In this document: in pieces, positions 21,482 through 26,978 of the stretch
Layout of the letters: each line of letters starts with the position of its first letter
Numbering within the stretch: the stretch's first letter is position 1
Source of the DNA: Campylobacteraceae bacterium
Lineage (GTDB): Bacteria; Campylobacterota; Campylobacteria; Campylobacterales; Sulfurovaceae
Assembly (NCBI GenBank): GCA_027002755.1
Contig: JALWZI010000043.1
Span: forward strand, 1-26,978
Reading direction: 5' to 3'
Length of the DNA: 26,978 nucleotides
The notes under the pieces: generated by a model
The model's input: only the letters and a program-made list of their open reading frames with translations
Database searches by the model: none
What the model was told of the DNA's origin: nothing
Program-made: the position numbers and the translations under genes

Positions 21482-22702
21482 ATGTCTTACCGGCTCAACA
21501 ACCTCAAAAATGCTCTCCATGGCTTTTTCCTCTCGGTGGCCACCACCGTCGCTGAACCCACGACGATCCTCCCGCTGATCGTCCACCACTTCAGCTCCAA
21601 CCTGATCCTGGTGGGGCTCTTCGCTTCGCTCCTGCGCGGCGGGGCCATCGCCGTGCAACTCGTAGCCGCCTTCTACGCCCAGAGCTATGCCCGGGTCATG
21701 CCACTGATGCGCCTGGTCTTTCTCTTTCGTTTCCTCTTCTGGTTTCTCATCGGGGCGGCGATCCACTTCGTCGGCGACCGCAACCCCACCCTCACCCTCT
21801 GGCTCATCGGGATCGGACTCTTCGGATTCAGCTTCGTCGCCGGCTTCGGCGGGATCTATTTCAAAGAGATCATCGCCAAGGTCTTCACCAGGGAGCAGCG
21901 GGGACGCACCATGGCCGACCGGCAACTCTGGTCGTCGGTGGGTGCCATCATCAGCGGCGGCATCGCCGGCTGGGTCCTGCAGCGTTTTCAAGCCCCGGAG
22001 AACTACGCCATGCTCTTCATGCTCAGCGCTTTTCTCATGGCCATCGGATTGATCGCCTTCGCCACCATCGAGGAGCCTCCAAAAGCCAAGGTGAGCCAAA
22101 GAGAAGAGAGTTTCCTCCATTTTCTGCACAATGCCTGGGGCATCCTGCAAGGTGACCGGAGGCTTCAGATCCAGATCGCAGCCTCGCTCCTGGGGTACTC
22201 CTTCCTCCTGGCCATGCCCTTCGTCATCCTCCAGGCCAAACAGACCATCCATCTCAGCGGCTGGCTCGTGGGAAGCTTCATCACCGTTCAGATGATCGGC
22301 AGCGTCCTGGGGAACTTCTTTCTCTGGAAACGCTTCAGCGGCCGCTATGTCCGAATGCTTCAGACCGCCTACAGCCTGATGATCACCGCTTTTCTCCTGG
22401 CCTTTTTCGCCGACAACGCCTGGCTCTACGCGCTGATCTTTCTGCTCTTCGGCATCGGTATCGACGGCTTCCGCAACGCCGACATGAACCTGGTCCTCGA
22501 GATCGCTCCCGAGGAGAAGCGCCCCGTCTATGTAGCCATCCAATCCACCATCGTTTCGGTGGGACTTTTCTTTTCGATCCCCGGAGGTTTCATCCTCGAA
22601 TGGTTCGGTTACCCTGTCCTCTACAGTGTCACGTTGACGATGCTGGGATCGGGTCTCTATTTCGTCCATCGACTCAAAGAGCATTTGCCGCAGGAACGGT
22701 GA
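21482..22702 (+). CDS. MFS transporter, substrate unknown
   Basis: The 406-residue integral membrane protein has about 11-12 hydrophobic helices and MFS features, such as FTREQRGRTMADRQLWSSVGAIISGGIAGW between the halves of the first bundle and IAPEEKRPVYVAIQSTIVSVGLFFSIPGGFIL in the second. The EKRPVY and EQRGRTMADR loops take the place of the usual G-x-x-x-D-R-x-G-R-R loops. It is coupled to the DUF4015 gene (3-base gap, weak own ribosome site), so the two may act on related sugar-type compounds; this is inference only. Confidence 0.85.
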   Translation: MSYRLNNLKNALHGFFLSVATTVAEPTTILPLIVHHFSSNLILVGLFASLLRGGAIAVQLVAAFYAQSYARVMPLMRLVFLFRFLFWFLIGAAIHFVGDRNPTLTLWLIGIGLFGFSFVAGFGGIYFKEIIAKVFTREQRGRTMADRQLWSSVGAIISGGIAGWVLQRFQAPENYAMLFMLSAFLMAIGLIAFATIEEPPKAKVSQREESFLHFLHNAWGILQGDRRLQIQIAASLLGYSFLLAMPFVILQAKQTIHLSGWLVGSFITVQMIGSVLGNFFLWKRFSGRYVRMLQTAYSLMITAFLLAFFADNAWLYALIFLLFGIGIDGFRNADMNLVLEIAPEEKRPVYVAIQSTIVSVGLFFSIPGGFILEWFGYPVLYSVTLTMLGSGLYFVHRLKEHLPQER

Positions 22703-22717
22703 TTCAGTCGCAAGCAC

Positions 22718-22738
22718 GGCCCTGCGGGCCTCACGTTG
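22718..22738. repeat. GC-rich hairpin after the MFS gene
   Basis: GGCCC-TGC-GGGCC forms a tight hairpin. Flanking GCAA/TTGC and GTGA/TCAC pairs extend it imperfectly. No T-run follows, so it is more like a dispersed palindrome than a terminator. Confidence 0.45.
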
Positions 22739-22769
22739 CAAGTCACAGGAGAGGTTCTAGTGTTAGGTG

Positions 22770-22804
22770 CCATGTGTTACAAAAAGTGTTGACGCAACAC
22801 ATGG
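22770..22804. promoter_or_regulatory. 9-bp inverted repeat around a TTGACG box upstream of hsp20
   Basis: CCATGTGTT (22770-22778) is complementary to AACACATGG (22796-22804) with 17 bases between. The spacer contains GTGTTGACGC. A related CACACATGG occurs at 20043 before copy 1 of the T-rich repeat, so this may be part of the dispersed element rather than an operator. Confidence 0.4.
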
Positions 22805-22826
22805 TAGAACAAAAGTGACGTCAGTC

Positions 22827-22856
22827 TTTCGCGTTTTCTTTTTCTTTGCTTCGTTT
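22827..22856. repeat. T-rich dispersed repeat, copy 2
   Basis: These 30 bases are identical to 20074-20103. Before both copies there is a similar ACACATGG...GACG(G/T)CAGT context, so the repeated unit is longer than the exact match, but the hairpin half of copy 1 is absent here. Confidence 0.8.
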
Positions 22857-22865
22857 GAAGTGATA

Positions 22866-22902
22866 TTAACACTACGTTAAACTTGAGTCTATATCCTTCA
22901 AG
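22866..22902 (+). promoter_or_regulatory. hsp20 promoter with HAIR-like HspR operator
   Basis: CTTGAGT-N7-CTTCAAG at 22882-22902 matches the HAIR consensus CTTGAGT-N7-ACTCAAG at 12 of 14 positions. The spacer CTATATC holds a -10-like TATATC (22890-22895), and TTAACA at 22866-22871 is a fair -35 with an 18-base spacing. HspR bound here would cover the -10 box. HspR is the known heat-shock repressor in Helicobacter and Campylobacter. Confidence 0.65.
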
Positions 22903-22950
22903 TTGAAGAAGATTGAAAACCTTCACACATCCAAAAGAAAGGAGAATCTC

Positions 22951-23598
22951 ATGAAACGTTTCAGCAAGATACTCCCCCTGCTCATCGCCGGTACGACCCT
23001 CGGTTTTGCCAGTGCCACCACCACACCCGCCACGGCCCAGAACCCGGCAACTGCCGATCCTTTCGCCCAGATGGAACGGATCTTTCAGATGCAGATGAAG
23101 CAGATGGAACAGATGCGCCGTCAGATGGATGCCATGTTCCGTAACTTCGAGCAGAACTTCCAGGCTCCCTCCATCGTCAACACCCCGATCCTGGTCCACT
23201 CATCAGGGGTCCTCAGCTCCGGGTTCAAGGACAAAGGGGACCATTACGAACTGCAGATCAAAGTGGGAGATCTGAAAAACTCCAAGATCAAGATCACCAC
23301 CGAAAACGGCATGCTTACTGTTGAAGTGACCGAGAACAGAAAGGTGGAGAAGACCACCGGCAACTACGGCAAGATCATCAGCTATGCCAACAGCAGCTCT
23401 GTTCAGAGCTTCACGCTGCCTGACGACGCCGATACCTCCCAGATCAAGGCGGAACAGCAGGACAATACGATCCTGATCACCATCCCCAAAAAGGCAGCGG
23501 CCAAGAGCAAGGCGAAAATAATTCCCATCAAGAAAAATACAAAAGAGGAGAGTAAGCAGCCTCAGGAGCAAACCTCCAAGACACCCGCTTCCAAGTAA
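22951..23598 (+). CDS. Periplasmic Hsp20 / alpha-crystallin small heat-shock protein
   Basis: The ATG at 22951 follows AAAGGAG with a 6-base spacer. The protein has a signal peptide (MKRFSKILPLLIAGTTLGFASA), a Met/Gln-rich amphipathic segment (about residues 40-72, QMERIFQMQMKQMEQMRRQM) and an alpha-crystallin domain (about 85-185) with VQSFTLPDDADTSQIKAEQQDNTILITIPK, the usual F-x-LP and terminal strand. A Lys/Gln-rich tail with IIPIKK, a possible I-x-I-like anchor, ends the 215-residue protein. Most Hsp20s are cytosolic; the leader predicts export. It would hold unfolded periplasmic proteins without ATP. A HAIR-like site at its promoter suggests heat induction. Confidence 0.88.
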   Translation: MKRFSKILPLLIAGTTLGFASATTTPATAQNPATADPFAQMERIFQMQMKQMEQMRRQMDAMFRNFEQNFQAPSIVNTPILVHSSGVLSSGFKDKGDHYELQIKVGDLKNSKIKITTENGMLTVEVTENRKVEKTTGNYGKIISYANSSSVQSFTLPDDADTSQIKAEQQDNTILITIPKKAAAKSKAKIIPIKKNTKEESKQPQEQTSKTPASK

Positions 23599-23607
23599 AC
23601 GTCATCG

Positions 23608-23635
23608 GAGGAGGTTCCCCTCTCCTCTCACTTTT
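23608..23635 (+). terminator. Weak terminator after hsp20
   Basis: GAGGAG (23608-23613) pairs with CTCCTC (23622-23627) around an 8-base loop and is followed by TCACTTTT and a pyrimidine-rich stretch. The stem is short. Confidence 0.4.
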
Positions 23636-23661
23636 CCCCACTTTCCTTTTTTTACTTTTGC

Positions 23662-23667
23662 TACAAT
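23662..23667 (+). promoter_or_regulatory. -10 box for the L,D-transpeptidase gene
   Basis: TTGCTACAATTC contains TACAAT about 104 bases before the ATG at 23771, giving a leader of about 95 bases. It follows a T-run at 23648-23654. Confidence 0.45.
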
Positions 23668-23770
23668 TCTCTAGAGTGGCTGAAAAACCCGGTTTGATCG
23701 AAAAGACGTGTACGATCGACAGCCGATGCCGATGATCCGGCAGAGGCGGAAGAGGAAGAAGGATACGAAA

Positions 23771-24622
23771 ATGAGGAGAGGGTGGATACTGTCCGCGTTT
23801 TTGTGGACCGCAGCACTCTGTGCGATGGAAGAACCTCCCCACAGCACCGACAGTGTGCTCACGGAGGATCCCATCCTGCAGGAACTTCAGCAGATCTCAC
23901 AAGCGGATCGAACTCCCGGGAAACCGGAAGCAAACAGTACCCGGGCTCTCTCCCCGCAGGGCGAAGATCATCGTACAGTCCAATCAACCGATACCAACCT
24001 GTCCGATACGAGGGAGTCGAAAGTTCCCGATACTGCAGAACATGGTAGTGAAGCGCGACCCCCGGAAGCCTCCTCCACCCCTGATCCCCACCCGGTCACC
24101 TACGATCCCCACACTTATCTGGGACTCAAAAAGGTCCCCCTTCAGCCCGCCGATCCCGTCGATCCCCGACGCTACCTCTCCCTCAAGCGCATCGTCGATC
24201 CCATGCCGGAAGAGTACGCCAAAACCTACCTGAAGATGAAAACGCTGCTCAATCCCACCCAAACCTACGTCATCGTCCATATCGACAAACCCCGTCAACA
24301 GATGCGCGTCTATCTGGACAACGACTACATCGGCGGATGGAAGGTCTCAACGGCACGGCGGGGCTACTGGACCCCCACCGGAGTCTATCGCCCCTATACA
24401 CTGCATCGGATGCACTACTCCCGCAAATACCACCACTCCCCCATGCCCTGGTCGGTCTTTTTCAAAGGGGGCTACGCCATCCACGGAACCAACGCTATCC
24501 GCCGCCTGGGACGTCCCGCCTCCCACGGCTGTGTCCGCGTCCATCCCCGTAACGCCAAGATCCTCTACCAGCTCATCCGCCGCTACGGCAAACAGAACAC
24601 CCGGATCATTATCAACGGGTAA
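23771..24622 (+). CDS. Exported L,D-transpeptidase (YkuD domain)
   Basis: The 283-residue protein starts with a signal peptide (MRRGWILSAFLWTAALCA) and a long Ser/Pro/Asp-rich low-complexity region (about 20-110). A short block follows with three Y-L-x-[LM]-K copies (YLGLKK, YLSLKR, YLKMKT). The YkuD domain begins at about residue 175 with YVIVHIDKPRQQMRVY and ends with the catalytic signature: HGT (His238) and SHGCVR (Cys254, Arg256). It would form 3-3 or lipoprotein cross-links in periplasmic peptidoglycan, or cleave them. The frame is open from 23708, but AAGGA seven bases before 23771 and the signal peptide fix the start. Confidence 0.9.
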   Translation: MRRGWILSAFLWTAALCAMEEPPHSTDSVLTEDPILQELQQISQADRTPGKPEANSTRALSPQGEDHRTVQSTDTNLSDTRESKVPDTAEHGSEARPPEASSTPDPHPVTYDPHTYLGLKKVPLQPADPVDPRRYLSLKRIVDPMPEEYAKTYLKMKTLLNPTQTYVIVHIDKPRQQMRVYLDNDYIGGWKVSTARRGYWTPTGVYRPYTLHRMHYSRKYHHSPMPWSVFFKGGYAIHGTNAIRRLGRPASHGCVRVHPRNAKILYQLIRRYGKQNTRIIING

Positions 24623-24797
24623 CTCAGACAAGAGTCAATTTCCTTTGTCCCCTCTATGACACTGTGCAGAGAATCTGATACAAACCGAATCCATATCCGA
24701 ATTTCTGAAAATCGCTATGACCGATAAGGAGTGGAGTGGGAGATAAAAAGTCTGAAGCAGGATACTTGGTGTGGTGGTATAAGGTGAACGGGAGAGC

Positions 24798-26615
24798 TTA
24801 GAGCTCTTCCGCTTTGTGGACATCGTAGAGGATATCGTCCCAGGGGTGGCGGTACATGGGCATCGCCAGGCGTTTCTCGTCCAGGACATGGCCGATGAAG
24901 CCGATAGTCCGTCCCAGAATGAAGAAGGCGTTGAGGGTTCCCGACTCGATGAACTCGTCGATCTCCTCTTCGTGATAGCCCAGAGAGCGCCACATATCCA
25001 CCATCAGGATCCCGATGGTCCCGTCCACGTTGAGGATCAGGTTGTCCTTTTTGGAGGTGGTCAGCTGTTCCACGGTCAGGGCATAGTCCAGCAGCGGCGT
25101 TTCGGGGAAATGCTCTGCCGCGAACTTCTTGAGTCCTTCGACCCGCAGGTCGGGATTGCGCAGAGACTTGATCCGGTGACCGATACCGGGAATGGGGATC
25201 CCCTCTTTCTTCATGTAGGCCAGGAACTCGGCGGGAGTCATATCGTTGTCGTGGGCATACTTGAAGTATTTGGCCGCTCCGTCGATAGCGCCGCCGAAGC
25301 GGGGACCGATGGTGAGCAGTCCGGTCACCAGGGACTCCACGACACTCTTGCCGGCACGGGCCGTGACCTTGGCGTTGTGGGCACCGGAAACGGCGGGGCC
25401 GTGATCGGCGACGGTCTTGATAACCGTTTCGATGAAATCGACCGCCCAGCGGGGATAGACCTTCTTGAACCAGAGCAGGCTTACAACGTCCCCGATGGTC
25501 TTGCCGGTATCGGGAGTGGCCACGGAGCTGATGGGATAGCCGGCATAGGTGGCCTCTTCGCCCCGGTCGTCACTGATGGTACAGATGAAGTTTTTGGGCC
25601 GGCGCACCTTGGGAATGGTGCGGATCTCGGGCTCTTCGATCTCCAGGATCACCCCTTCGTTGTAGAGCTTGGTATAGACCTCGTTGATGACACGGGGCAG
25701 ATCGTTGAAGCTCTCGGGGACATGGATCCCCGCTTCGCGCATCGCCTCGTTTTTCGCTGCCGCGGTCTCACGCTCGGCGTTGGCGGAAGCTCCCGCATGG
25801 CCGAACTGGACGCCGCTGCTGAAGTGCTTGGCGATGGTCCCGATACACCAGGCGATGACCGGCTTGGTGATCTTGCCCGACTTGACCGCTTCGATCACTT
25901 TGTACTCTTCGGTTCCCCCGACCTCACCCAGGAGGATCATATATTTGACATCCGGGTTGCTCTCCATGCGGAGCATGTTGTCGATGAAGACCGAGCCGAC
26001 GAAGCGGTCGCCACCGATGGCCACACCCTCGGCGATACCGTCGGCATTGAGGGCGATGATGTTACAGAGCTCGTTAAACAGACCGCCGGAGCGGGTCACC
26101 AGACCGGCACTTCCGGCCCGGTGGAGCTTGGACTTGATGATGTTCTCGATGGTTCCGCCGATGTTGGCAATCTTGAAGGCGCCGGGAGCGATGGCACCGA
26201 CGGTCGCGGGTCCGATGACGGTGACGCCCGCATCTCTGGCCGCCTGGTTCATGGTCCGTGCCAGCCGCTCGGGGATCCCTTCGGCGGTGACCATGATCAC
26301 CCGGAACTGATTGGGGATGGCGATCGCCTCCATGGTCACGTCATAGGCCGTCCGGAAGGAGGCGAAGTTCAGCAGGACGTCAGCGTTGGGATGAGCCTCC
26401 ACCGCCTCCTTGGTACTGCGGAAGACATCGATCATGATCTCATCAGGACCCCAGAAGAACTTCTCGAACTTGGCACTGCTGGTCGGCGCCACGATCGCGG
26501 CGACGGAGGGCGTCTCCCGATTGATCACATAGTCGTAGTCCAGCATCCGCTGGATCGCACTCTTGTTGTTGTTCCAGAAAATCGCCTGGGTATCCCGTGT
26601 AAAAAGTCTGCTCAT
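24798..26615 (-). CDS. aclA: ATP-citrate lyase subunit AclA (large, citrate-synthase-like)
   Basis: Together with AclB it splits citrate with CoA and ATP into acetyl-CoA and oxaloacetate, the key step of the reductive TCA cycle. The first half is like succinyl-CoA synthetase alpha: VIGPATVGAIAPGAFKI for CoA binding and GVQFGHAGASA with the phosphohistidine His273. The second half is citrate-synthase-like, with VSGAHNAKVTARAG, GPRFGGAIDGAAKYF, IPGIGHRIKSLRNPDLRV and ILNVDGTIGIL. At 605 residues it fits the approx. 65 kDa AclA of green sulfur bacteria and Campylobacterota. ATG at 26615 follows a GGAGAGG ribosome site. It is 17 bases downstream of aclB in the same operon, and ends facing the L,D-transpeptidase gene. 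The 175-base gap between them shows nothing beyond a short AGAGCT/AGCTCT hairpin at the aclA stop. Confidence 0.97.
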   Translation of the reverse strand: MSRLFTRDTQAIFWNNNKSAIQRMLDYDYVINRETPSVAAIVAPTSSAKFEKFFWGPDEIMIDVFRSTKEAVEAHPNADVLLNFASFRTAYDVTMEAIAIPNQFRVIMVTAEGIPERLARTMNQAARDAGVTVIGPATVGAIAPGAFKIANIGGTIENIIKSKLHRAGSAGLVTRSGGLFNELCNIIALNADGIAEGVAIGGDRFVGSVFIDNMLRMESNPDVKYMILLGEVGGTEEYKVIEAVKSGKITKPVIAWCIGTIAKHFSSGVQFGHAGASANAERETAAAKNEAMREAGIHVPESFNDLPRVINEVYTKLYNEGVILEIEEPEIRTIPKVRRPKNFICTISDDRGEEATYAGYPISSVATPDTGKTIGDVVSLLWFKKVYPRWAVDFIETVIKTVADHGPAVSGAHNAKVTARAGKSVVESLVTGLLTIGPRFGGAIDGAAKYFKYAHDNDMTPAEFLAYMKKEGIPIPGIGHRIKSLRNPDLRVEGLKKFAAEHFPETPLLDYALTVEQLTTSKKDNLILNVDGTIGILMVDMWRSLGYHEEEIDEFIESGTLNAFFILGRTIGFIGHVLDEKRLAMPMYRHPWDDILYDVHKAEEL

Positions 26616-26632
26616 AATATTCCTCTCCTCCC

Positions 26633-26978
26633 TTACTTCTTCTCGTCTTCGAGTGCCATACGGACAATGTCGGTCACGTGGGTCTCAGGGCCGTAGACAT
26701 GGATCTCCAGTCCCAGACGCTCCGCCGCCTCTTTCATATCCTGGAGGCCCTTTTCATAGTTGGGGCCGCCCCGGCGTACGTAGATCTTGGTGTTGTGCTC
26801 CTTGAGCTTGGGTGCCCACTTCTCCAGAGCGTTGATGATCCCGGTGAAGGTCTTGGCCACGTCGGTGAAGTTGGCGATGGCGCCACCGATGATGAGGATC
26901 TTGCCTCGGGGATCGGGATAGCGGGTCATCAGATCGAAGATGGTCTCGGCGTAGAACTGGGTCTCACCGGTGGTGGGG
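26633..26978 (-). CDS. aclB: ATP-citrate lyase subunit AclB, C-terminal end (partial)
   Basis: The last 115 residues are present; the gene enters from beyond the right edge (reading PTTGETQFYAETIFDLMTRYPDP). The segment ILIIGGAIANFTDVAKTFTGIINAL and the KIYVRRGGPNYEKGLQDMKEAA part match the succinyl-CoA-synthetase-beta-like C-terminus of AclB. The order aclB-aclA is the one known from Chlorobium and other rTCA bacteria. An ATG at 26929 is internal, not a start. Confidence 0.93.
   Translation of the reverse strand, partial: PTTGETQFYAETIFDLMTRYPDPRGKILIIGGAIANFTDVAKTFTGIINALEKWAPKLKEHNTKIYVRRGGPNYEKGLQDMKEAAERLGLEIHVYGPETHVTDIVRMALEDEKK

Noticed and set aside
21029..22741. 570-residue minus-strand ORF opposite the MFS gene
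   Set aside because: Composition (Glu/Asp/Gly-rich) is what an inverted hydrophobic coding strand gives; there is no domain.
22770..22804. CIRCE-type HrcA operator
   Set aside because: The inverted repeat does not match TTAGCACTC-N9-GAGTGCTAA, and the spacing is 17 bases.
24816..26696. 626-residue plus-strand ORF opposite aclA/aclB
   Set aside because: Antisense shadow with His/Asp/Gly-rich composition; aclA is certain on the minus strand.

Overview
The window reads as ordinary chromosome of a chemolithoautotrophic Campylobacterota (Epsilonproteobacteria), most like the Sulfurovum/Nitratifractor group. The points behind this placement are ATP-citrate lyase genes (aclB, aclA) of the reductive TCA cycle, a MutS7-type MutS with a C-terminal HNH nuclease, a HAIR-like HspR site in front of an Hsp20 gene, and many promoters recognisable only by a TATAAT -10 box. 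The DNA is GC-rich at third codon positions, which produces long meaningless antisense ORFs. The placement is inferred from gene content, not from a database search.

Layout. 1-1223 (minus): leuD and the N-terminal part of leuB, for leucine synthesis. 1358-5408 (plus): mltG coupled to a lone trpB, then an M17 leucyl aminopeptidase. 5590-6288 (plus): an ElyC/YdcF-like membrane protein. 6311-8431 (minus): an FAD oxidoreductase and a phosphoglycolate phosphatase. 8561-10299 (plus): a secreted thioredoxin-like protein with an in-frame UGA in its redox motif, then a DadA-like dehydrogenase. 10296-12752 (minus): a CvfB-like S1 protein, a small membrane protein, trmL and purU. 12852-22702 (plus): mnmD, mutS7, ilvE, an SPFH/prohibitin protein, hisIE, a DUF4015 glycosidase-like protein and an MFS transporter. 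22951-24622 (plus): a periplasmic Hsp20 and an L,D-transpeptidase. 24798-26978 (minus): aclA and the 3' end of aclB. No tRNA, rRNA, CRISPR array, transposase or phage gene was seen, and no gene-free stretch exceeds 300 bases.

Two signals stand out. First, the gene at 8561-8953 is open for 130 codons except for one TGA exactly where the first Cys of a CxxC motif belongs (UPVC), with a SECIS-like hairpin about 20 bases downstream. It is a strong candidate for a periplasmic selenoprotein and would be missed or truncated by standard gene calling. Second, six junctions (after trpB; between trmL and the small membrane gene; after mutS7, ilvE, the SPFH gene and hisIE) hold short tandem repeats with a strict or near-strict 7-base period. 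Their sequences differ from place to place, but the architecture is shared: two facing arms, in two cases perfectly complementary over 18-20 bases. In three cases the repeat supplies the stop codon of the adjacent gene. They look like a family of dispersed heptad elements.

Other points of interest are a 105-base structured segment just upstream of mutS7, a 30-base exact repeat shared by two intergenic regions, a 12-bp REP-like palindrome, and the HAIR-like operator over the promoter of the exported Hsp20.
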